DNA of 64,000 nucleotides, from assembly GCA_039028975.1 (NCBI GenBank), contig JBCCHB010000023.1, forward strand, positions 1 through 64,000. Direction: 5' to 3'. The notes below the pieces were generated by a model that saw only the letters and a program-made list of their open reading frames with translations, ran no database searches and was not told the DNA's origin. Shown in pieces: positions 8,110-16,530 of the stretch. How positions within the stretch are numbered: position 1 is the first letter of the stretch; every line of letters starts with the position of its first letter. The position numbers and the translations under genes were made by a program. The DNA comes from JAHBNG01 sp039028975. GTDB lineage: Bacteria; Chloroflexota; Anaerolineae; Caldilineales; Caldilineaceae.

Positions 8110-9351
8110 ATGTACCTATTCCTTTTATTTTTGCCAATGATACTTGTGGTAGCCGCTGCGGCGACCCTCTATTTTTTGATTGAGGCTGGCGTTTTGGGCG
8201 GTAAGCGTGAAGAGCCGAGCACTCAAGAGGTCCCAAACATACACAAGCCTGACCGACCTCAACCAACGCAGATGTCTGACGAACAATCCACCGCAGATGC
8301 ATCGGGTGGGGAATCCGAATCGCCACCGCCCATGCCCAGTGCCGCGCCCTCACTACCTCCTCCAAATACCCAAACGTTGCGTCCCTTTCAAATGGATCCA
8401 AAAGCGACCTACATAGAGGAAGAGCCAGATGGTCTTGTGATGGGACCACATCCAGGCGCTGGATTGTATGGATATGAAGATGAAGGGAGGAATGTTGTCA
8501 TTGAGGCTCAATTTGAGGTGGCCTGTCGATTTAGCGAAGGGCTAGCGGTCGTACAAGTTGAGGGAAAATGTGGCTACATCGACGGGTCCGGTGAGTTTGT
8601 GATCCCGCCTCAGTATGATCTGCCGGTTGCTTATGAGGATATGTATTTTAGAGAAGGGTTGGCGGCGGTCCGGCTGAACGAGAAATATGGTTATATTAAC
8701 AAAGACGGGAACCTTGTCGTCGAACCTCAGTTTGTTCGGGCCGCCCAATTTGAGCATGGTTACGGTCTGGCCAAAGTCGAAGAAGGATACATTGTTTTCG
8801 ATCGGAACGGGGAACTTGTCGTCTCACAGCCTTTTTCAACCAAACGCGAGATCTATGAGGGGCCAACGACCGCTGAAGTATCTGAGCATTCCGAAGAAGT
8901 TGAAGTCGATGGGAAATCGGTACGGATGACATTGACTACTGAACTCGCGCCATCAAGTGGTTGGGCAATAGGGGCCGACTGGCCTGAAGGACTTCCGCTG
9001 GATATGCCGATTCGGATGGAGTTGAGTAACGGTGTTCTTTGTGATTTCGATATTTCAGAAGGAATCGAAATTCATGGCGAGCAAGTCAGATACACTTGCT
9101 CAGACGGGAGCCGAATCCTAGGGGGACTGCTAGAGTTTACTCAATATCAGGCTCCGCGTGTGACTGAAGTAGGAATTTATGTTGTTCGGAAAGTGACTAT
9201 CGAGAAATCTGATCACGCGTACGAAATTGTGGACTCTGAGTTGGTAGGCGTCGAGACCGCCTGGATTCGAAAGACCTCATCATGGGATGATAGAACCTAC
9301 GTTTTTATTCCTACGGAGCCGATCGTTCGTAGCGGGTCAAGCATTGTTTAG
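8110..9351 (+). CDS. Membrane-anchored WG-repeat protein
   Basis: A 413-aa protein. One N-terminal TM helix (about 2-24) is followed by a Pro/Ser-rich linker (about 35-95) and then WG-type repeats of 35-40 residues, recognisable as G-L-A-x-V-x-x-x-x-K-x-G-Y-I-x-x-x-G-x-x-V-I/V-x-P-Q-F/Y (about 120-245). The last 150 residues are beta-rich and unassigned. It is probably an envelope-bound repeat scaffold. Substrate and partners are unknown. AGGAGGAG ends about 8 bases before the ATG. The last 15 bases overlap the end of the convergent BTAD gene. Confidence 0.75.
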   Translation: MYLFLLFLPMILVVAAAATLYFLIEAGVLGGKREEPSTQEVPNIHKPDRPQPTQMSDEQSTADASGGESESPPPMPSAAPSLPPPNTQTLRPFQMDPKATYIEEEPDGLVMGPHPGAGLYGYEDEGRNVVIEAQFEVACRFSEGLAVVQVEGKCGYIDGSGEFVIPPQYDLPVAYEDMYFREGLAAVRLNEKYGYINKDGNLVVEPQFVRAAQFEHGYGLAKVEEGYIVFDRNGELVVSQPFSTKREIYEGPTTAEVSEHSEEVEVDGKSVRMTLTTELAPSSGWAIGADWPEGLPLDMPIRMELSNGVLCDFDISEGIEIHGEQVRYTCSDGSRILGGLLEFTQYQAPRVTEVGIYVVRKVTIEKSDHAYEIVDSELVGVETAWIRKTSSWDDRTYVFIPTEPIVRSGSSIV

Positions 9352-12348
9352 CCGTTTTTCAAGTGCCAGCAGCAGCTCTTCATTATTCAGCCCATTGGCA
9401 ATCTGATGCGCTTCTTTCCAAGCATGGTTCGCCTTTGCAGATTGGGTATTCTTATCGTATAAGTCTCCCAATTGAATCAGTGAATAAGCTGCGCTGAACT
9501 CATCGCTGATCTCCTGGAAAATTTGCAAGCTCTGGTTGGCTAGCTCGGTAGCGTGGGGAACATTGCCTAAATTCTCTTCAAAGAAGCTGATTTGGTAAAG
9601 TAGCTGCCCTTCTGTGCGGCGTAGCCCCATTTGTTTGAACAACTGAAGACTTTCTGTTGCTACAGCAAGTGCGGATTCGTGTTGCTTCTGGTTGCGATAA
9701 ATGATTGCTAATGCATAGAGGGCACTGGCTAGCCCAAGCTGCAGCTGCTCTGCTCTGCCAATGTCAACAGCTTGTTCTGCGTAGCCTTGCGCATGCCTAA
9801 AAGAGTGCTTTCTGCTCTCTATATGAGCGAGCAACGAGAGCGTATGGATTTGGCCGTCGGTATTGTTACACGCTTCTCGCAGCGTTAGCGACTCTCGGGC
9901 TTTCTTAAAGGACTCGGCATAAGTGCCTTGGAGAAAGAGCAACGATGCTTGAAGATAGTAGGCATCGGCAATGCCACTTGCACTTTCGAGGATCTGATTA
10001 TTGGCTAGACATGCTTCAGCCAAGCGTGACGCTTCCTCAACATCCCCTTTTTCCATGGCGATCGTGGCCAGACGTTCCTGAACGTGAGCCATACCTGCTC
10101 GATCCTCCAATGGTTCATAGAGCTGCAAACTTTCCATAAAGCTTCGATTTGCATCATCATATTGCCCTTTTCGATGTTGGGCTTCCCCCCAAACTGCCAA
10201 ACTCATAGCCTCTCGCCCTCTATTGCCTGATGACTTGGCTCCAACATGGACCCACTCACAGAGCCGATCAACGTCGCCGAAAATTCCCTGCTGTAGTGCA
10301 ATGGGGGTGACGATATCCGCATATGCAAAGAGCCGTTCCCATGCATTCTGGCTGTAAGCGATTTCGATGGCGCTCATGATATTCTCTCGCTCGATGATCA
10401 GGGTATCCAGCGCTTCTGAATGTTCGGCAACGAATTCAAGATAGTAGGTAGACATACGTTCAAATGCGTTCCTACTCTCATCTGATTGGGTTTGAGCTAA
10501 CTTTTCATGGGCAAAATCCGAGAGCAGTGGATGTTGACAATAATATGCGTCCCCTTCAGACCGAAGTAGAGATAGCGCCTCCAACGCATAGAGGTTGTCT
10601 TCAGCCTCAAATGAATCTACTTCCATGATGGCAGCGATAGCCTCTGCTTGAAAGGGACGTCCACCAAATATAGCAAGGTAGGCGAAAAGTTGTTGTAGCG
10701 TTTCATCCAGCGAGCGCCAACTGACTTCAAATGAGGTACGCACAGCTTGGTCGCTAATTTCTAGCCCCAGTCGGTAGCGCTCGTCGCGCAGACGTGTCGC
10801 CATTGCTCCCAATCGCTGACGAGGACGGGATTTAAGGCGTTGAGCCACAATCTCAACGGCCAGGGGCAGGTTTTGCAGCAACGTACAAATTTCTGACGCG
10901 GCTTCTTCTTCCACTGCAACCCGTTCCTCTCCTAAGATCTGAACAAAAAGCGCACGCCCATTGCTGGGTGACAGTTCAGTCAACATCAGCACTTGTGCAT
11001 TCAATGCGTGGGCAACGTCTAGATCGCGCATGGTCAGGAGAATCGTACAGTGGGGGCTACTCGGCAACAGTGGGTGTACCTCAGCCGTGCTCAGCACATT
11101 ATCAATGACAATCAGCACCCGCTTTTCTGCCAACATTCCTCGGAGGGCTGCGGCACGGCTTTCCACATCAGGTAGGTTACTGAAGTCATAATCATAGGCG
11201 CGCGCCCAGGTTGCTAAGATATCAATGGGGGCGCTGCTTCCCAAGTTGGCCCAAAGGACGCCATCGCCAAACGCTTCGCGCAAGAGGTGCGCGGCTTGGG
11301 CGGCAACCGCTGTTTTTCCAACCCCACCCATCCCTACGAGCGCAATCGGCTGCAATCTCAGCGCATGAGAACGATTCGCATACACTGTTGCGCGAATAGA
11401 CTCCAACAGATCTGTGCGCCCTACAAAGTGGGGTGGGGGAACTAGGGACTGGAAAGGTGCAACGGACGACTGTACTGCATGATTGGCATCTGCGTCTCTC
11501 ACATCAGTGGTGTTTGAAAGGGCTCTGCTTGGCCCAACCCCATCTGTCTTTGGGCCGAGAAGGCCATCGCGAATCTGCTCATATAGGGCGATAGTCTCCA
11601 GCGAGGGGTCAACACCCAACTCATCATTGAGAATCTGACGGCAGGTCTCATATTGGGCAAGCGCTCGACTCCTTTGCCCACTGAGAACAAATACTCGCAT
11701 GAGCTGCTGGTGTGCGCTTTCGTGGTCAGGCATGAGCGCAAGTGTACGACGCAGCGTTCGTTGGGCAGCCTCGAAATCTTCATTTTCTTCATGAGCTTTA
11801 CTCAACTTGGCAAATGCATCTAAGGCCTGTTGCTGAAGTTCTTCTCGTTTCGTTACCAGCCAAAGTTCAAAGAGGTCACTGGTGGGAACTGAGAAGCCAT
11901 CAAGAAATGGACCTTGGTAAAGAGCCACTGCCTGCTCTAGCTCGGCTATACAGCTTCTACAGTGGCTTAGGTTTGCGTGGCTGTGCTGCTGAACTGACAT
12001 TAGATGGGCCTCAAAGCGAACGACATCAACCCATGAATCGCACTCTAGGTTTAGCTCGATGGAATGGGGCGTAATGCGCAAAAAAGGCGGGGTACGCGTT
12101 TGATCTTGCAGAGAGTGGCGTAGATGAAAAAGCGACTGAGAGAGGTTGCGGCGAGCATTCCGTTCAGATTCATCCGGCCAGAGTAGGCCAGCTAATGTCT
12201 CCCGGCGTGTGGGAACGGCTTGTTCGACAGCTACATAGGCCAACATCGCTTGGCCGCGCACAGTGCGAAAATCAGAGATTTTCTGACCATCTACAAGTGT
12301 TTGGAAGCCGCGGAAGCAGAAGAGTTCTAAGGCATAGTTGGATGTCAT
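9337..12348 (-). CDS. SARP-like BTAD-ATPase-TPR regulator
   Basis: A single-chain regulator of 1003 aa. An OmpR-type winged helix (about 1-100, L-E-L-F-C-F-R-G-F start, R-R-E-T-L-A-G-L-L-W-P) is followed by BTAD (about 105-255, ending E-L-G-V-D-P-S-L-E-T). The NB-ARC-type ATPase has Walker A G339-MGGVGKT and Walker B LIVIDNVL, and from about 660 there are 7-8 TPR-like repeats. It is the complete version of the architecture split into two genes at 4213-7298. It probably couples ligand sensing by the TPR part to promoter binding. Its start faces away from the small zinc-ribbon gene and it converges on the WG gene. The ligand is unknown. Confidence 0.9.
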   Translation of the reverse strand: MTSNYALELFCFRGFQTLVDGQKISDFRTVRGQAMLAYVAVEQAVPTRRETLAGLLWPDESERNARRNLSQSLFHLRHSLQDQTRTPPFLRITPHSIELNLECDSWVDVVRFEAHLMSVQQHSHANLSHCRSCIAELEQAVALYQGPFLDGFSVPTSDLFELWLVTKREELQQQALDAFAKLSKAHEENEDFEAAQRTLRRTLALMPDHESAHQQLMRVFVLSGQRSRALAQYETCRQILNDELGVDPSLETIALYEQIRDGLLGPKTDGVGPSRALSNTTDVRDADANHAVQSSVAPFQSLVPPPHFVGRTDLLESIRATVYANRSHALRLQPIALVGMGGVGKTAVAAQAAHLLREAFGDGVLWANLGSSAPIDILATWARAYDYDFSNLPDVESRAAALRGMLAEKRVLIVIDNVLSTAEVHPLLPSSPHCTILLTMRDLDVAHALNAQVLMLTELSPSNGRALFVQILGEERVAVEEEAASEICTLLQNLPLAVEIVAQRLKSRPRQRLGAMATRLRDERYRLGLEISDQAVRTSFEVSWRSLDETLQQLFAYLAIFGGRPFQAEAIAAIMEVDSFEAEDNLYALEALSLLRSEGDAYYCQHPLLSDFAHEKLAQTQSDESRNAFERMSTYYLEFVAEHSEALDTLIIERENIMSAIEIAYSQNAWERLFAYADIVTPIALQQGIFGDVDRLCEWVHVGAKSSGNRGREAMSLAVWGEAQHRKGQYDDANRSFMESLQLYEPLEDRAGMAHVQERLATIAMEKGDVEEASRLAEACLANNQILESASGIADAYYLQASLLFLQGTYAESFKKARESLTLREACNNTDGQIHTLSLLAHIESRKHSFRHAQGYAEQAVDIGRAEQLQLGLASALYALAIIYRNQKQHESALAVATESLQLFKQMGLRRTEGQLLYQISFFEENLGNVPHATELANQSLQIFQEISDEFSAAYSLIQLGDLYDKNTQSAKANHAWKEAHQIANGLNNEELLLALEKRLNNA

Positions 12349-12418
12349 GGAAAGAGAGACTGGTTGTCTAAATGTATCAAATTTGATAGTGCTAAGCGAA
12401 ATGATATATTCGCGCTGG

Positions 12419-12703
12419 TTATGGTGTATGGGTTATGCGGAAAGTTGTTCGTCGATTGCATACTTGGCAGCGGTAGGTGAGATCTTGTTCAATTTCCAGG
12501 CGAATATCCGCGCCAGGTAGGAAACCATTTTCGTGAAGATTGACCGTTTTGGTGTTGAGCGTCTCATGGCTGATCTGCTCCATCTTTAGCGAACCGCAAT
12601 GCTGGCACTTACGTGGTGTGGTTGATTTTCTGGAGTGAATTGAAATCGTCACACCGATAATGAGCATGATCAAGAGAACAAAAACAAATGACGGCGATTG
12701 CAT
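12419..12703 (-). CDS. Small membrane-anchored zinc-ribbon protein
   Basis: A 94-aa protein with one N-terminal TM helix (about 5-23, SFVFVLLIMLIIGVTI) and two CxxC knuckles, K-C-Q-H-C-G (about 33-36) and Y-R-C-Q-V-C-N (about 78-81), that would bind one zinc. The ATG at 12703 has GGAGAA about 5 bases upstream. The fold resembles orphan zinc ribbons. No function can be assigned. It ends 70 bases before the BTAD gene and may share its regulation. Confidence 0.6.
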   Translation of the reverse strand: MQSPSFVFVLLIMLIIGVTISIHSRKSTTPRKCQHCGSLKMEQISHETLNTKTVNLHENGFLPGADIRLEIEQDLTYRCQVCNRRTTFRITHTP

Positions 12704-13222
12704 ACATTTCTCCGATTGAGAGATTGATAGAAAGTAACCTGAATCTATCAGAATGAGTCGATGATTTCTCGACGTCTGTGCTCTATAGTAGACGTAGAAG
12801 TGATTACAGATGGGCAGAGGGTGCTACATAATTCCATGATTTACCCTAACTGACAGAAACCTGCCCCTTCTTACGTCTTTATAAGTAACGAGCAATTCTA
12901 CGTCATCGCGTTCCCCCGCCCAGATGACGGATTAAGCTCGAGGATTCGAGGAATAAACTCTTATGATACGCAACATCCGTTAGTCATTTATAAATAACCA
13001 GCCATTCACTGTCTCAATCCGGGTAGGCTGAAGAAGCTGGGGGTACTGAGATGGGATAGCGCTGAACTAACATTGTCAGCATTGTTCCATCTCAGTTCTT
13101 AATCCATGACGGTCTGTTGCGAAAAAGAGGCGACGCACCTATTATCCCAATTATATAATGCGGTTGGCAATTGATGAGAATAGCAACTCCGTAAAGACCG
13201 CTTTTTGGCCGAATGCAAGATT
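12704..13222. other. 519-bp intergenic region
   Basis: No coding ORF is convincing here. It holds a compound hairpin (13045-13096, listed separately) and an imperfect 21-bp direct repeat, TTTATAAGTAACGAGCAATTC (12878-12898) and TTTATAAATAACCAGCCATTC (12987-13007), 18 of 21 identical and 109 bp apart. Confidence 0.5.
13045..13096. other. Compound hairpin
   Basis: A perfect 10-bp outer stem (ACTGAGATGG 13045-13054 with CCATCTCAGT 13087-13096) encloses a symmetric 6/6 internal loop and a 5-bp inner stem (GCTGA 13061-13065, TCAGC 13076-13080). It lies about 130 bp downstream of the minus-strand membrane-protein gene with no T tract, so it is not an obvious terminator. Confidence 0.5.
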
Positions 13223-13918
13223 TCATCTATGAGAGAGCCAATCGTAAATGAGCCAGAGTAGTAGAATGAACAGCAGCGCGTGCTCAACAACGCGAAACTG
13301 ACCGCCATGCCGACGGGTATCCCAGTAGCTTACTGGGCTATAGTAGCGCTTCTCCCAATCGAACGGAAAGAGGAGTAGAGGCCCATCGTCATAGTGTAGC
13401 GGAACGTCTATGGCCGTATGCAGCATACAGGACATGCCAAACCAGAAAAGTTCCGCGCCCCAAGACTTCCCCCACCTCCATGCCCCATAGCCTAAACCCA
13501 CATAAAGTAACGTCAGAATAGGGGCGTGAAAGAGATTATGCAAAAACTTCATCCGCCAATCTTTAAAGAAGAGGGTGCCAAAGAGATAGCCAACCCATGA
13601 CTGCTTGGTAGGCTTTTGGACAACGGATTCGTCGGTTTGCGCGTCTGGAGTGTGGTTGTCGTTGCTCTGTTTACTTAGCAGATCCAAAGCTAGAAAAAGC
13701 AAAAACGCCGCGATGAGGGGTGTGTCAGGTGCAACTGAACCCAAAAGGGCCGCCCGATTGCGCCATGGGGGCAGTGAGCTTCCCAGGTTCGCCCCCGTTG
13801 AGGTAGAGCCGTCTAAGAGCGATGCGGTCGTGCTTGGATCCAGACCCAACTTGGCTTGGCTCGCCTGAATCTTTCGACCCAAGAAATCAGTTAAAACATA
13901 ATGTGTATACGTTTGCAT
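13223..13918 (-). CDS. YdjM-like membrane-bound metal-dependent hydrolase
   Basis: A 231-aa polytopic protein. An early His (QTYTHYVLTDFLG), G-S-V-A-P-D-T-P, K-F-L-H-N-L-F-H-A-P and H-T-A-I-D-V-P-L-H-Y-D-D-G followed by L-F-P-F-D-W fit the pattern of YdjM/PF04307-type proteins, where these His/Asp residues line a metal site at the membrane face. A variable insert (about 80-105) separates the first two parts. Three or four TM helices lie in 65-80, 125-145, 150-170 and 210-228. It ends 11 bases from the next minus-strand gene and may be its operon partner. The substrate is unknown, so the family call is moderate. Confidence 0.6.
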   Translation of the reverse strand: MQTYTHYVLTDFLGRKIQASQAKLGLDPSTTASLLDGSTSTGANLGSSLPPWRNRAALLGSVAPDTPLIAAFLLFLALDLLSKQSNDNHTPDAQTDESVVQKPTKQSWVGYLFGTLFFKDWRMKFLHNLFHAPILTLLYVGLGYGAWRWGKSWGAELFWFGMSCMLHTAIDVPLHYDDGPLLLFPFDWEKRYYSPVSYWDTRRHGGQFRVVEHALLFILLLWLIYDWLSHR

Positions 13919-13929
13919 AGAATCTTCGT

Positions 13930-16185
13930 TTATGGCACTGTCATTCGAATGTCGGCCACGTTGATAAAGCCATCGCTGTTTTGACGGTAGAGCAACAGAA
14001 CGATCTCGTCCGCACTTTCTCGTGAAGCAATGGGTAATCGGTAGACGTCTGAGAATATTGATCCGGCTGGGATTTGGCTCAATGGATATAGCCCTTGCAT
14101 GGGAGAGCGCTGATCCTGTTGAATAATGGCATCTGGGGGAGCGTCTTTTTCAATTGTAGAGAGAGGCAAGAATGCACCTTGCAGACTGGGCCGAACGCTA
14201 ATAGATAGCCCCTCTGGCCACGTCACTAGAGCAAGCTGCCAGTAGAGGGTCACATCCACAATGGGGTGCCTGCGGCCCACAACATACTGGCTACTTGGTT
14301 CCCTGGCGATGTGATAACCCACCAACTCTACACCCGTTTCGATGCTCTGATTTAGCAGAACACTCGGCGATCCTTGCTCGGATTTTGGTGTCAGATGCGC
14401 AGAAGATAGCTGGAAATCAGCATCTGCTAGAGGTTGCAGGAGCACCCAATTGGCCGAGACTGCCCAAATGCCCGGGACTGGGTCGTCGCCTATTTCGCCC
14501 AACAGGAGGGGCGTTGCATCGTAAGGGGTCAGCACAGGTTGACCATTGCCTAAACGACGACGAGCCTCTTTGTGATCAATGATCGTTAGATCGGGTCGAA
14601 TATCCCATATTTGGTTTAGATATTGAAGGGCCAAGGCATCATCGACTGAGGCAAAGAGAGCGCTTTCGGATGGCAATTCGTCAGCAAGCAACTGTGCAGC
14701 CCGATCTAGTGCGGTATCTTCAATGCGATCTCGGCTGTTGGCTTGAGGCCAAGATGCGTCAATTCGCCAAATTAGGGCAGCAAGCAGAAGTAGGTGGGGC
14801 AGCCACTTTAGTAGGGCTTTAATGCGGTCGCTTTCAAAACTAGAGGTTTCCGTCGCCTTGTGAGAAGAGACCAACCTCCGTTTCAAAACCGGATCTGAGT
14901 ATAATTGCGATTGGTTAAGGTTTGAGTTTGCTGATAGAGATCGCCCGGCCTGCCATCTTTGAAATCGACTATAAAGGGGAACCAGACCGAGAAGAATTAA
15001 TGGATAAGCGGGCAATATGACTTGAAACCAGTTCCCGCAGCGATACATCCAACAGAAGATTAAGTAGATGATCAGCGTGCTGTAAAAGAAGAGAGCAAGT
15101 CGCCATCCCATTAAAGCCAAACCAACCATCCCCAACACCAAAATCGGTAGGCTCAATTCTTGCCAAATGCCAGCAGGAAAGTTGCCCGCCCAAACCCCAC
15201 ACCATGCCTCGAAGCCTCGAGCCAATTCATCTCGACCTTGGGCCGTGCTAACAAATGACCAGAACCAATCGTTGGTCGATGTCCAGTTGCCTTCTCCTCG
15301 CCATTCTGGATGCAATCCACCCCGTATATAGACGTAGAGGTAGCTACTTAGAGGCAGGGCCGCCATGAGGATGGCCCCCAAGACTATCCGAACACGGGTG
15401 ACAAGCCAAGGATAATCCCACAACAAGAGTAGCACCAAAGGTGGCACAATAAACGCCACGGTCAGCATGTGGGCCAAGGCCAAGCCAGATAGAAAGGCGA
15501 GAAGGAAGACGCAGCCCACAATGTACTTGCTGTCCCCCTTAGATATTTCCTGAGGTACCCTTACTTGAGAGTTACCACTCGACGAATGGTAGCTGAGCCG
15601 AAGATAAACGTAGACAATGGCTAGGGTATGGGCAATGGCGCTTGTATACTGTTCTGTGGTTGTAGCGTAATACCAAAAGAAGTATGTGACGGCATAAAAT
15701 GCACTCAACAGCCAAGCAAAGCTACTGTCCAAAGCAGAATAATGGTGTAGTCTATTCGCCTCCGGTAAGGGATTCTTTGTAGAACCTAGGTGAATGAGCA
15801 GCAGGCTGACAATCTGGTAGAAGAAGTAGAGGGAAAGTAACGCCCAGAAGAGGCTATAGCTGCTCAATATCCGTATTGGATTCGCCACCGAATCCAATAG
15901 CGGATTCCCCATGGTTTCCAGAAGCCCACGCCAACCATGAAACCAAAGCCAACCCCCCATCGTGTAGAGAGGATACCCTGGTGCATTGCTAGGGCGGGCC
16001 TGTACCTGAGCATATTGATGGGTTATCAGGTCCCCGCCTCGTAGCTCCTCGGGAAAGAAGCCATTGTCGAGAGTCCATATATAAAGTAGAAAAGCCAGCA
16101 CAAGGAGTAGCCAACTACTCAGCCAGTGTATACGGGAATCTGTTGTCCAATCCTTCATTGTGTAGCATTCATAGACATAAGTCAT
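13930..16185 (-). CDS. DUF2723-like polytopic membrane protein
   Basis: A 751-aa protein. The N-terminal part has the DUF2723 hallmark order: first TM, T-L-D-N-G-F-F-P-E-E-L, G-G-D-L-I-T, then N-A-P-G-Y-P-L-Y-T-M-G-G-W. About ten TM helices follow up to residue 470. The C-terminal 280 residues form a soluble domain with A-L-F-A-S-V-D-D-A-L-A-L-Q-Y and R-P-D-L-T-I-I-D typical of the family. DUF2723 proteins are GT-C-like and probably use lipid-linked sugars. The start at 16185 or an ATG at 16158 cannot be decided because neither has a clear ribosome site. Confidence 0.75.
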   Translation of the reverse strand: MTYVYECYTMKDWTTDSRIHWLSSWLLLVLAFLLYIWTLDNGFFPEELRGGDLITHQYAQVQARPSNAPGYPLYTMGGWLWFHGWRGLLETMGNPLLDSVANPIRILSSYSLFWALLSLYFFYQIVSLLLIHLGSTKNPLPEANRLHHYSALDSSFAWLLSAFYAVTYFFWYYATTTEQYTSAIAHTLAIVYVYLRLSYHSSSGNSQVRVPQEISKGDSKYIVGCVFLLAFLSGLALAHMLTVAFIVPPLVLLLLWDYPWLVTRVRIVLGAILMAALPLSSYLYVYIRGGLHPEWRGEGNWTSTNDWFWSFVSTAQGRDELARGFEAWCGVWAGNFPAGIWQELSLPILVLGMVGLALMGWRLALFFYSTLIIYLIFCWMYRCGNWFQVILPAYPLILLGLVPLYSRFQRWQAGRSLSANSNLNQSQLYSDPVLKRRLVSSHKATETSSFESDRIKALLKWLPHLLLLAALIWRIDASWPQANSRDRIEDTALDRAAQLLADELPSESALFASVDDALALQYLNQIWDIRPDLTIIDHKEARRRLGNGQPVLTPYDATPLLLGEIGDDPVPGIWAVSANWVLLQPLADADFQLSSAHLTPKSEQGSPSVLLNQSIETGVELVGYHIAREPSSQYVVGRRHPIVDVTLYWQLALVTWPEGLSISVRPSLQGAFLPLSTIEKDAPPDAIIQQDQRSPMQGLYPLSQIPAGSIFSDVYRLPIASRESADEIVLLLYRQNSDGFINVADIRMTVP

Positions 16186-16530
16186 TGCTTAAACGGGATA
16201 CTTTATGATATAACACCACTATAAATGGAACCCCGACCGAATCCCAAACTGTGGGTGCTCATGTGGCAAAACGGAGCTCGCGTTTTTCGGCTGTATACTT
16301 TGCCAGATAGTCTTGTCCAGGCTCTTGTCCAATTTGCTCTGGAAAAAGCGAAAACATCCCATGTTGGCCTTTATGTACTTAATTCTTGTCATCTTGCTCA
16401 CCCGCTTAGTGCGGATGATGGAGAGTCGTTTGCAACGTGTTTACGCTAAATAGTAGGAGGTCGATCGACTATTCTTTCTCCTTTTGGCATCCCCCGCTAT
16501 ATTGATTCCGCAATCACAATTGTACGGCAA
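16186..16530. other. 345-bp divergent intergenic region
   Basis: This separates the DUF2723-like gene (minus) from the lytic transglycosylase (plus) and must hold both promoters. A 74-codon open frame at 16225-16449 lacks a ribosome site and recognisable similarity and is not called a gene. An AGGAGG-like run at 16456-16461 is not followed by a standard start. Confidence 0.4.

Noticed and set aside
16225..16449. 74-codon open frame starting at an ATG in the 16.2-16.5 kb gap
   Set aside because: No ribosome site, no recognisable similarity, and an equal-length open frame on the other strand.
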